Shown here one piece after another: positions 6,771 to 14,458 of a stretch of 14,681 nucleotides of DNA. Each line of letters opens with the position of its first letter. The stretch's first letter is position 1. The notes under the pieces are model-generated. The model was given only the letters and a program-made list of their open reading frames with translations. It did not search any database and was not told where the DNA came from. A program made the position numbers and the translations under genes. Source of the DNA: SBAX01 sp964646605. Its GTDB lineage: Bacteria; Planctomycetota; Phycisphaerae; UBA1845. The DNA lies in NCBI GenBank assembly GCA_964646605.1, contig CAZYEX010000062.1, forward strand, positions 1-14,681. The letters are read 5' to 3'.

Positions 6771-8138
6771 TTAATTGAACGTGATCTCCTGCCCCTCAAC
6801 CACCTGCGAGGCGGTGTACGTCACTTGGTGGACCTGGGTTGGCCCTTGCATGAGCCGGATGGTGTCGCCCGATTGGTTGAGCGGCATGGAGAAGGTCGCC
6901 ATGACCACGACGTTTTTGCCGTGTGGGGGGACTGCTCCAGAGAGCGCAAACTCGTTGTTCGCGAGGTCGAGCAGCCTCCACCCGGACAAGTTGATCGACG
7001 CATCGGTCGTGTTCTCGATGGTTACCGATTCCTTTCCCTTATCCGGCCCCGTGGGATCGGGCAGCACCGCCGTGATCCGAACCGTTAGGGAAGGCGCTGG
7101 GGGCGGCTCGTCCGCGAAGACAAAGTCGGCGAAGACGGGAAGGTGGTCCGAGGCTCGATTGGTGTTGTTCCCGCGGGCGCCATCCGCACCGTCGTAGACC
7201 TTCGCCGAATCCTGCACATAGTTCGCGTGAAGCGCAGGCGAAATCAGCAATTGATCGAAGAGGATCGGTCGGGCCGCGTCGTCCGTGCCCCGGCCGTCGT
7301 CGTTCTTCATCCGGCTACCCGGCTCAACCGTACGGACGTGATCGCCCTCGACGTCCGCCGTATTCTGGCCCCAGCTCACGTGGTCGGCCGCCACCAGCGG
7401 CTCGCAGAGATTGATCAGGAATGTGCCGGTGCTGTGGTGTCCGCCGGGAGCATTGGGATTCCCGCTTTCCAGCACGTTGAGCGACTGGTCATCGGGGTTG
7501 TCGTTGAAGTCACCCAGGAGCACGATCTCACGCTCATGAAAATCGTGTTCGATCGCGTTGATGATCGCCGTGGCGGCGCCGACTCGCTGCGCGTCGGTGT
7601 CGACTCGGCTCTCGAGGCGGGACTTGGCGTGGACCACCATGATCAAGATCGGCTCGTCGCGGCCGGGAATGTCCACGCCGACGCAGAGTACATCCCGCCG
7701 GTTGGGGAAGAAGTGCTCGTTCGAGGTGCCCTCGAATAGGAAGTGTTCGTCTTCTGCGTCGAGATCCGCGGGAGCGAATCCGACATCGAGGTTCAACGTC
7801 TTTCGGACGGCCAGGGCCACGTCCTGATGTTCGGGGCTGTCATCGTCGATCACCAGCCACCACTGGGCGGGATCAAAAAGGAGTTTCAACGAGTCGCGGT
7901 CGTTGATTTCCTGTAAGGCGATAATGTCGGCGCCGAGGTTCTCGAGGACCGAGCGGAGCTTTTCGAGGCGGTCGCCCTGCGTGCGTACGTCGGACACCGG
8001 GTTGCCGTGGAACTCGAACGGCTTGTCGGTCAGGAGTTTGATGTTGTACGTGGCGATGCGGACATTGGTCTCCGCACGCCCGAGCGAGATGGAAACGAGA
8101 AAGGCCAGAACGGAATACAGGATTCGTCGACTTGTCAT
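6771..8138 (-). CDS. Secreted endonuclease/exonuclease/phosphatase-fold enzyme with lamin-tail-like domain
   Basis: This encodes 455 residues from ATG at 8138, with AAGGAG at 8145-8150 six bases upstream. The open frame continues to 8375, but the ribosome site and a signal peptide (MTSRRILYSVLAFLVSISLG, cleavage near RAE) fix the start. Residues about 25-340 show the DNase I-like motifs: 'ATYN' (N32), 'ALQEIND' (E77), 'VVHAKSR' (H170), 'LLGDFND' (D210, N212), 'FDQLLIS' (D295) and 'ASDHLPVF' (D331, H332). All catalytic positions are present, so a metal-dependent phosphodiesterase or nuclease is expected; the substrate is not readable. Residues about 350-455, with 'ESVTIENTTDASINLSGWRL', match lamin-tail domains common on secreted bacterial nucleases. 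A role in extracellular DNA or phosphate scavenging is likely (inference). Confidence 0.92.
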   Translation of the reverse strand: MTSRRILYSVLAFLVSISLGRAETNVRIATYNIKLLTDKPFEFHGNPVSDVRTQGDRLEKLRSVLENLGADIIALQEINDRDSLKLLFDPAQWWLVIDDDSPEHQDVALAVRKTLNLDVGFAPADLDAEDEHFLFEGTSNEHFFPNRRDVLCVGVDIPGRDEPILIMVVHAKSRLESRVDTDAQRVGAATAIINAIEHDFHEREIVLLGDFNDNPDDQSLNVLESGNPNAPGGHHSTGTFLINLCEPLVAADHVSWGQNTADVEGDHVRTVEPGSRMKNDDGRGTDDAARPILFDQLLISPALHANYVQDSAKVYDGADGARGNNTNRASDHLPVFADFVFADEPPPAPSLTVRITAVLPDPTGPDKGKESVTIENTTDASINLSGWRLLDLANNEFALSGAVPPHGKNVVVMATFSMPLNQSGDTIRLMQGPTQVHQVTYTASQVVEGQEITFN

Positions 8139-8153
8139 GCTGTTCTCCTTAAG

Positions 8154-8168
8154 AAGGACCGGGTCCTT
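8154..8168. promoter_or_regulatory. Palindrome just upstream of the nuclease ribosome site
   Basis: AAGGACC-G-GGTCCTT is a perfect 7-bp inverted repeat around one base. It starts 4 bp upstream of the Shine-Dalgarno sequence of the minus-strand nuclease gene. It could be an operator or a 5'-UTR hairpin. No promoter was identified with it. Confidence 0.4.
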
Positions 8169-8190
8169 ACGTTCAGGGACGAAAGGCGCT

Positions 8191-8228
8191 GGGCATATCG
8201 AGTTGCGAAGGCGTTTCTCGATATGCCC
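8191..8228. repeat. Perfect 12-bp inverted repeat
   Basis: GGGCATATCGAG (8191-8202) and CTCGATATGCCC (8217-8228) flank a 14-nt loop. It lies between the nuclease gene and the terminase remnant, about 140 bp past the terminase stop. It may be a regulator site, a terminator stem or a scar of the rearrangement. No T-run follows it. Confidence 0.5.
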
Positions 8229-8371
8229 GATCGATGGCATGGTAAGCGGTCGTGGTGCAGCGTGCGAGGGAGCTGTGTCGCCAAGGTGGGCCCTCCGGTC
8301 CGGGCGGTGGAGGGCCGCGCCCCGAGCTGCATCGCCGCTCGCCGGGCGCTCCCCGATGCTCGTCCCTTCCA

Positions 8372-8830
8372 TCACCTCTCCGTGATGAAAAACGGCCGGC
8401 CATCGGGCGTGGTAAAGGGCTCGGGGATCGGCTCGGGCCGGGGGGCGACGTAAAGCGGCGGTTCACCCACCAGCCGCGCTCCGCACAGGTAACCCGCGGC
8501 GCAGGCGTTGTACAAGGCATCGAACCAGTGGTTCTGGCGGCGCAGCCGCTCCCACTTGACCACCACGCCCCGCCCGGCCACGAACTCCTCCGTCTTCGCC
8601 TCCGCGGTCAGATGCTTGGCCAGGGCCAGGTGCTCTTGCGGCGCCGCCCTGAACAGCGACATCGCCCCGGGTTTACCCAGCGGCGTGCTCAGCCGCTGGT
8701 GTACCCAGGTCTTCCAGTGGTCAGCGTCGACCTCCACCACGAACAGTTTCTCCGCAGGCTGGAAGTTGATGTGGAACCCCTCGCCGATGTGCTTGACGAT
8801 GGTCCCGGTGTGCGTGGGCCGGTTGTACCA
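8372..8830 (-). pseudogene. C-terminal fragment of a phage GpA-type terminase large subunit
   Basis: Reading leftwards from about 8830 to the TGA at 8372-8374 gives about 152 residues. They resemble the end of the terminase nuclease domain: 'LFVVEVDADHWKTWVHQRL', 'LGKPGAMSLFRAAPQEHL', 'AKHLTAEAKTEEFV', 'VVKWERLRRQNHWFDALYNA' and 'CAAGYLCGARLV', then a Pro-rich tail ending 'DGRPFFITER'. 'NHWFDALYNACAAG' is the region carrying the last metal-binding Asp in this family. The ATPase domain and most of the nuclease are missing; intact enzymes exceed 500 residues. The frame stays open rightward to 9631, but beyond about 8840 it is only the shadow of the beta-helix gene. No other phage genes adjoin, so this is a stranded remnant. 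Confidence 0.8.
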
Positions 8831-8893
8831 TTGGCGGTGCTGCTGCGCGGCCCCGCGCCCGAGGGCCGGACGGAACCGGTTGCCGGAAGTCCG

Positions 8894-11800
8894 GCCGAGA
8901 ACAGCTCCCACGTGGTGACGGCGACGGGCACGGACGCTACGGCCGTCTTGGACGGATTCAGCATCAAGGCGGGCCGGGCAGGCGGATCGCAAACGGCCGG
9001 GGGTTCCGATCCGGATTTTCCTGTGAGCGGTGCCGGAGCATGGATCGGCAACGGGAGCCCGAGTTTCGTCGGATGCACGTTTCTTACGAATGTTGCAATC
9101 GGGAAAGGCGGCGCTGTCCTTGTTAAGGGTGGAAATCCAACGTTCACGGGTTGCAAGTTCACCGACAACACGTCGATCCAGCACGGCGGCGCCGTCTACA
9201 TCTCGGGCGGCGCTCCGAGGTTCGCGGACTGTTCCTTTACCTCGAACGCCGCGACGTCCAACGCCGCGGACGGCGGGGCCTTGTACGCCACCGGCCCCAT
9301 GGCTGGAACGCTGACGCTGGAGCGATGCAGTTTCACGGACAACGAGGCCGGGGCGGGCGGCGGAGTGGCCTTGAATGCCGTTCTCGGGGCGACGCTCGTC
9401 GATTGCACGTTCGACAACAATCGCTGCATCGGCGGTGGATCGGTGCGACATGGGGCCGGGCTCGACATGAGCGGCAGCACCGCGACGGTCATACGCTGCG
9501 AGTTCAACGACAACGATACCGGCGTCGACGGCGGCGGCCAACCGGTCGGCAGCGGCGGAGCGGTCTTCGTACACGGGACGAATCAGGCCGCTTTCGAGGA
9601 TACCGTGTTCCGACGGAATACGGCAGCTCAAGGCGGCGCGATGCGCGTCAGCAGCACCGGAGCCAGCGCAACGATCTCCGGTTCCACGTTCGAGGCCAAT
9701 TCCGCCACAGAGGGGGGCGGACTGGACTCCGACAGTCAGGAATCATCGGTCACCGTCATCGGCAGCGTGTTCCGAGGCAACCATGCGACGAGTAACGGCG
9801 GCGCAATCCGAACCCTTGCAGGGAGTCTGGCACTGTACGAGTCGGTGTTCGGAGGTCCCAACGCGGGGGACAGCAATTACGCCGTCAACGGCGGGGCCGT
9901 GTACGTCGATAAGGACGCGGACGTGACCATCGACGGCTGCATCGTCGAGGGAAACGGAGTCATGCCCGCCCCGCCAGATCCGCCGGTTGTGGTCGCGGTA
10001 AGCGGTGGGGGGCTGCACGTGTATTCGCCCACGGGATCCTTCCTAACGCGCTCCATCGTCCGCAAGAACTCGGCCCTTTCGTGGGGCGGAGGAGTCTACG
10101 TTTTCGTGGATCAAGGAACGGCCGTGATCGAAAACTGCCTGATCGCGGGCAATGTCACGAACCTCATGAGCGGCGGAGTCCACGTCTCCGGCGAATATGC
10201 GACGGTGAGTCTGGTCAACACGACCGTGGCCGACAATCACGCCACCGTTCGGGGCGGCGGGCTCTACTCAGACGTTTCTCCGGGCTGGCTGTACGTCGAC
10301 AACTCGATCCTCTGGGGGAACACCTTCGACGAGGAACAGGTCGAAGGGGCCGGCCCGCAGATCAGCCTCAACACCAACTCCAGGTTCCGCTTCAACGACG
10401 TGCAGGGCGGGCTCGGGGAGATTCAAGGGCACCCCGCTTTCGTCCTCGATTGGCAACCATCCAACCTCGACTCCGATCCGCGTTTCGTGGACCCCGTCAA
10501 CGGCGACTATCGCCTATCCCCCGGTCCGCCCCAGGTCTCCCCGTGCATCGATTCGGGGAGCAACAATCTCATCATCGGCAACATCGACGCGGATCGCGGG
10601 CCGCGCATTGTCAACTGCGTCGTCGATCGCGGCGCCTACGAGCACACCGACAACTTCATCGAAGGTCCCTCGCCGGCCCCCGACGGCCTGGTCAAGAATC
10701 GTTACATCTCATTCAAGCCGGGCAACCCCGGCAAGAATACTGCCATCCGGGTCAAGCTCGTCTCCATGTACGATCCGACCCCTCCGCCCGCAGGAGCGCC
10801 GGATCTATCGCGGTTCAAAAACCAGTGGCGCTGGGTCGTCGCTCCGCCGTTGAACTACTTCGACCGCCTCGATCCGAACGGCCAAGGAGCAGCGGCCCTT
10901 TTGAAGTGCCAGCCAGACTACTACGATTGGACCCTCATCGGGGAGCAGGTGCTGAAGAAATGTTCGGCGGCGAGCCAGCCGTCGTTTGTCGGAGGCCCGT
11001 GTAGCGAAGATAAACACTGCCACCCGCTTGAGGCGAGCAGCGGGCCGGGGACCTGTGTGCCAATGGGCAGCTCGGATCCACTCCTCGACGTCCTGCATGT
11101 GATCGACACCGAGATCATCCCCGATTCGGCGTTTGTGGTTCAGATGTTCGATCCGGCCAACGAAGCCTGCGAGGATTTGCTGGAGGGCATGTTCTCGGCG
11201 CCCCTGACGCTGACGACAGCGCGCTGGGGGGACATCGCGCTGCCCTTCAAGACACCCGCAAACTCTCAACCGGATACGTTGGACATTACGCAGGCGATCA
11301 ATCACTTCAAGGGTCTGATCGGCGCTCCACGGAGGGTGGTGGCGCAGTTGTACCTCAGCCCGACCAGTCCGACCGGAGCTACGAGTGCCCTAGACATAAC
11401 CGCCGTCGTCGACGCCTTCAAGGGCCTCCCCTACGCCCCTTCCGGGTTGGTATTCTGTCCCTGTTCCGACGAGGCCGACATCCGCGCCGACCTGGACGGC
11501 GACGGGGACATCGACGCCGACGATGATGCCTTGGAGGCGACGGAGGTGCTATACTTTGTCGTGAACTCCGACGACGACAACGGCAACGACATCGAGGACT
11601 ACCTCGACGACGGACCCGTGTTCGCAGAGGACGATCTTGCGGAGCTAGGACTTGGCGCCAAGTGCCCCGCCCTCGACCCCGATACGGCCTGGTGGTCGAT
11701 CTCGTGGACCGAACCCGACCCCGGCAACCCGTCCCTCAAAGTCTGGTCCACCCCCGACAAGTCCGACGGGCAGGGCGGTGCCGGAACGCCGATCGGGAAC

Positions 11801-12676
11801 GGCGTGCAGAACGATTGGCCTCCGCCCGAGACCCTCTGGCTGGAGTCGGTCACGACGTTCAATTCACTTGACGTGACGTTCTCGATTGTTGACAACAGCG
11901 TAGCACCATCGGCGGGACGAGTTTCCGGTGGCGGGTGCAGCAGTTGTAGGCAGAACACCATCGCGACCGCGGCCCCTTGTACACCCGGAAAGTATTGGGC
12001 AAGAGCATACAAGTCCCGAACCCAGGCGGGCATCACCGGCGGGACCGGAATGATCCAAACCTGCAATACGACTCTTTGTGGAGCTCCAAATGCGTCGCTC
12101 TACGCCTCCAGTAACGCATGGGTTTCCATAGCACGAGAGAACCGGACAAAATGGGCTCAGGTTGGATACGCAAATGATCGTCTGCCTGGGACAACGGCGG
12201 CCAGCTTCAAAGTCTATATCGAGACAAACGTGGGCCCGACGCGATACCCCTACGATTACGACATTGCGTTCTTTGATGCTCCCGACCCAGGGCTGCATGA
12301 GTATCGTCTCGACCTCGTCGGCGTTCTCGGTGCCTGGTGGTTCTATTACGATGGCATTCAATTGGATGTTTCCAATTCACCAACCTGGAGTGGGTGGGTA
12401 GGATTGACTGGCGACGAAATACACTGGGCGGCCGAAATCCATAACCTTGAGGACCAGATGGTAGGAACACCGACGGCTAAGTGCCGTTTCGCCTATTGTC
12501 AATGGCAATTGAATGAAGGGGCCTATTATGAGTTGGTAGAGCTTAACCAATACAACTTGAGGATCGACCCGCAGGGCACACCGATTGGGCTGTGGGATAT
12601 TGCACTCGTTGACCCGCAAGGTCAGTTTCCGAACTGGACATCTTGGCACATTGATATCTGGGACAAGGTTCCCTAA
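8894..12676 (+). CDS. Secreted right-handed beta-helix protein, N-terminus lost
   Basis: About 1260 residues remain. Recognisable sequence starts at 'AENSSHVVTATGTDATAVLD', which in relatives lies after a signal peptide, an 'SSWANA' block and a 'GGFAGTE' block, all absent. The frame is open back to 8252, but that part is antisense to the terminase remnant. Residues 1 to about 580 are parallel beta-helix coils (repeated 'GGA(V/L)', 'CTF/CSF-x(4)-A' rungs). Residues 797 and 834 start paired 'DIT-x(4-5)-F-K-G-L' motifs, followed by an Asp-rich calcium-binding-like segment near 866-900 ('DLDGDGDIDADDD'), resembling planctomycete dockerin-like modules. Residues about 990-1260 are an unassigned, Trp/Tyr-rich, lectin-like region with lower GC. 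Without a signal peptide the gene is probably non-functional here. The next gene starts 18 bp downstream. Confidence 0.82.
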   Translation, partial: AENSSHVVTATGTDATAVLDGFSIKAGRAGGSQTAGGSDPDFPVSGAGAWIGNGSPSFVGCTFLTNVAIGKGGAVLVKGGNPTFTGCKFTDNTSIQHGGAVYISGGAPRFADCSFTSNAATSNAADGGALYATGPMAGTLTLERCSFTDNEAGAGGGVALNAVLGATLVDCTFDNNRCIGGGSVRHGAGLDMSGSTATVIRCEFNDNDTGVDGGGQPVGSGGAVFVHGTNQAAFEDTVFRRNTAAQGGAMRVSSTGASATISGSTFEANSATEGGGLDSDSQESSVTVIGSVFRGNHATSNGGAIRTLAGSLALYESVFGGPNAGDSNYAVNGGAVYVDKDADVTIDGCIVEGNGVMPAPPDPPVVVAVSGGGLHVYSPTGSFLTRSIVRKNSALSWGGGVYVFVDQGTAVIENCLIAGNVTNLMSGGVHVSGEYATVSLVNTTVADNHATVRGGGLYSDVSPGWLYVDNSILWGNTFDEEQVEGAGPQISLNTNSRFRFNDVQGGLGEIQGHPAFVLDWQPSNLDSDPRFVDPVNGDYRLSPGPPQVSPCIDSGSNNLIIGNIDADRGPRIVNCVVDRGAYEHTDNFIEGPSPAPDGLVKNRYISFKPGNPGKNTAIRVKLVSMYDPTPPPAGAPDLSRFKNQWRWVVAPPLNYFDRLDPNGQGAAALLKCQPDYYDWTLIGEQVLKKCSAASQPSFVGGPCSEDKHCHPLEASSGPGTCVPMGSSDPLLDVLHVIDTEIIPDSAFVVQMFDPANEACEDLLEGMFSAPLTLTTARWGDIALPFKTPANSQPDTLDITQAINHFKGLIGAPRRVVAQLYLSPTSPTGATSALDITAVVDAFKGLPYAPSGLVFCPCSDEADIRADLDGDGDIDADDDALEATEVLYFVVNSDDDNGNDIEDYLDDGPVFAEDDLAELGLGAKCPALDPDTAWWSISWTEPDPGNPSLKVWSTPDKSDGQGGAGTPIGNGVQNDWPPPETLWLESVTTFNSLDVTFSIVDNSVAPSAGRVSGGGCSSCRQNTIATAAPCTPGKYWARAYKSRTQAGITGGTGMIQTCNTTLCGAPNASLYASSNAWVSIARENRTKWAQVGYANDRLPGTTAASFKVYIETNVGPTRYPYDYDIAFFDAPDPGLHEYRLDLVGVLGAWWFYYDGIQLDVSNSPTWSGWVGLTGDEIHWAAEIHNLEDQMVGTPTAKCRFAYCQWQLNEGAYYELVELNQYNLRIDPQGTPIGLWDIALVDPQGQFPNWTSWHIDIWDKVP

Positions 12677-12694
12677 TTGAGGGGTTTGATAAAA

Positions 12695-13513
12695 ATGATC
12701 ACTGCGCGCGTGGCTCGGAATGTCGTGCTTGCACTTACAGTTTGCTTGATCGCGACTACAACTGCACAGGGCACTGCGAATCCCGGTGCAACTCGGGAGG
12801 ACTCGGGCAAGCCTACTTCAGTCGCAGTGACTGAACAAGTGTTGAGCGTCGCTCGCAGCGCGGTTGGGCTTGCTGACGCCGGGCAACCACAAGTAGTCGA
12901 GGAAACCGCTCCGATCTTGAGGGAAGATGCGACCCCCTTTCTACATGCGGACTTTCTGCAGCGCACCCCCTGGGTGGTAATCATTCCTGAGTTCCGGTTG
13001 AGCTTGCCTTCCACTCCACCTGGTTCCGCTGACATGTATGCACGCACCCTAAACGTATACATTGACCCAAAAACAAGGCAGGTATTGAAAGTGTTGACGG
13101 ACTGGCCTCCTAGCGAACCGCCGATCGCATCGGAACCCGCTTGGGAAATCGCGACGGAACAGCTACGACTTACGCAGGAGGTGTACCAGGAGTTTGCACA
13201 GGGAACACCCCCTATCACCTTCCTTGAAGCGCTGGACATAATTCAGCGGGACGGTGGCACGCCCCTCATAGCAAAACAGATTACCGCGGTTTGGGTGAAT
13301 TGGTCGAAAATGGGAAAGGAGCCGACGCCTATGTGGGTAATCACTCTGCGCGGCATTCCACCAATTCGTCCACACCGTGACGTCCATCCAGACGCACTGA
13401 ACCACTTGCGATATGTCGTCGACCCAGTGAAGAAAAAGTGGATCTATGCGACGACGCGCCCCCAACCCGGGGGGTCCCCTGCGGAAGTCCCGTACCCAAA
13501 AAAGGGGCCGTGA
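12695..13513 (+). CDS. Secreted protein of unknown function, paired with the beta-helix gene
   Basis: This encodes 272 residues from ATG 12695, with TGAGGGG about 10 bp upstream; a TTG at 12677 in the same frame is less likely. A signal peptide is clear (MITARVARNVVLALTVCLIA to TTTAQG), with no lipobox and no cysteine in the mature part, so secretion to periplasm or outside is expected. Two halves share a pattern: 'TPWVVIIPEFRLSLPS' followed by 'LNVYIDPKTRQVLKVLT', and 'TPMWVITLRGIPPIRP' followed by 'LRYVVDPVKKKWIYATT', reminiscent of duplicated PepSY-like sandwiches (inference). Between them lies a helical stretch (about 155-200). The family is not recognised. The short gap suggests co-transcription with the beta-helix gene, whose C-terminal end has the same low GC. 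Confidence 0.8.
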   Translation: MITARVARNVVLALTVCLIATTTAQGTANPGATREDSGKPTSVAVTEQVLSVARSAVGLADAGQPQVVEETAPILREDATPFLHADFLQRTPWVVIIPEFRLSLPSTPPGSADMYARTLNVYIDPKTRQVLKVLTDWPPSEPPIASEPAWEIATEQLRLTQEVYQEFAQGTPPITFLEALDIIQRDGGTPLIAKQITAVWVNWSKMGKEPTPMWVITLRGIPPIRPHRDVHPDALNHLRYVVDPVKKKWIYATTRPQPGGSPAEVPYPKKGP

Positions 13514-13801
13514 TGATTCGCCGGGCAAGAGAGTTTGCTGAGAATACTCTAACCCGACAAGATGCACAACGGCGGCGCGCCGTTTGGTCGGTTTGTAGGT
13601 GGAAGCCCAGCGGAGCGAGGCTCTCTGGGAGACCGCTCCCCGATTGGGGCGATCAGTTCGGTTACCCTCGTCGCGCCAGGTTCAAACGCGACGCACTACC
13701 GCAGGATCACCGGCACGGAACTGGGTGCCAGCATGAGTTGGGCGAATGCGGAGAGGGGATAGCCGACAGCGAATGGCTAAAGTCGAAGGGATAGGTTACG
13801 T
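13514..13801 (+). other. Intergenic stretch with relic of a beta-helix N-terminus
   Basis: Short open frames here have no convincing start. Codons at 13688-13750 read 'ATHYRRITGTELGASMSWANA', which aligns without gaps to 'ATRYAKVAATGLGDCTSWANA' at 13868-13930 in the next gene (11 of 21 residues identical, same frame, 180 bp apart). It then hits a stop at 13760-13762. Upstream is a possible stem GGAGCG (13612-13617) with CGCTCC (13634-13639). I read this as the degraded start of another beta-helix gene, or an old local duplication. Confidence 0.45.
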
Positions 13802-14458
13802 ATGATTCGAAGGTATGGAGTGACCATTGCGGCCGTGATGTTCGTCCTGTGCGGCCACGCCGAGGCTGCCACGCGCTACGCCAAGGTTGCGGCCACGGGC
13901 CTGGGCGACTGCACCAGTTGGGCGAACGCCTGTGTGCTGGGCGATCCGTTCTTTGCGGGGACGGCGCTCGCCGTGGCCGCATCGGGCGACGCCATTTGGG
14001 TCCAGGCTGGGACCTACCCGCCGTTCAGCATGAAGAGCGGCGTGAAGCTCTTCGGCGGCTTCGCCGGGACCGAGACCCTGGCCTCGCAGAGCAATCCCAC
14101 CTCCAACCCCACCATCATCGACGGCGGCGGCACGTTTCGCTGCGTCACCGCCGAGGACCTGGCCCAACCGGTCGTGCTTCGCGGATTCACCCTCCGCAAC
14201 GGCTACGCGGACGACTACGGCGGAGGGTTGTTTCTTGGGGACGTCGACGCCACGGTCGTGCAGTGCATCTTCGAACACAACACGGCCGATTTCGTGGGAG
14301 GGGCGGTCATGGTCTATTACGACACGACGGTGCGGTTCATCAACTGCATCTTCCGATACAACGGATCGACCGACCCCGACGACCCTCCCTACGGCGGCGG
14401 AGCCCTCGTGCTCATGGAATACACGTCGCTGACAGGAGGATGTCCCATCCATAGTTGA
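13802..14458 (+). CDS. Beta-helix protein truncated by an insertion sequence
   Basis: The frame gives 218 residues from ATG 13802, with GAAGGG (13785-13790) upstream. A signal peptide (MIRRYGVTIAAVMFVLCGHA to EAA) is followed by the block typical of planctomycete beta-helix proteins: 'TSWANA' (38-43), 'GDAIWVQAGTY' (62-72) and 'GVKLFGGFAGTET' (80-92). Beta-helix coils begin around residue 100 ('IIDGGG', 'VVLRGFTLRNG', 'GGGLFLGDVDATVVQCIFEH'). Homology fades after 'ALVLMEYTSLT' (about 14432); the last residues, 'GGCPIHS', come from inserted DNA. Intact relatives are several hundred residues or more, so this is a 5' fragment of a disrupted gene. It overlaps in homology with the gene at 8894, so the two are paralogues, not halves of one gene. 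Confidence 0.8.
   Translation: MIRRYGVTIAAVMFVLCGHAEAATRYAKVAATGLGDCTSWANACVLGDPFFAGTALAVAASGDAIWVQAGTYPPFSMKSGVKLFGGFAGTETLASQSNPTSNPTIIDGGGTFRCVTAEDLAQPVVLRGFTLRNGYADDYGGGLFLGDVDATVVQCIFEHNTADFVGGAVMVYYDTTVRFINCIFRYNGSTDPDDPPYGGGALVLMEYTSLTGGCPIHS

Noticed and set aside
7143..7739. Plus-strand frame of 198 codons inside the nuclease gene
   Set aside because: It is antisense to the intact EEP catalytic motifs and has no recognisable features.
8252..8893. Plus-strand start at 8252 making a 1474-residue beta-helix protein
   Set aside because: This part is antisense to a recognisable terminase fragment and has no signal peptide or beta-helix pattern.
8840..9631. Extension of the minus-strand terminase frame up to 9631
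   Set aside because: Beyond about 8840 the minus-strand translation loses all terminase likeness and simply mirrors the beta-helix coding sequence.
13438..13794. 118-codon frame overlapping the end of the unknown secreted gene
   Set aside because: The composition is Arg-rich and shadow-like, and it overlaps two better supported readings, including the beta-helix relic in another frame.
8894..14432. The truncated beta-helix genes at 8894 and 13802 as two halves of one split gene
   Set aside because: The second includes a segment ('VVLRGFTLRNG') equivalent to the first's 'AVLDGFSIKAG', so they overlap in homology and are paralogues.
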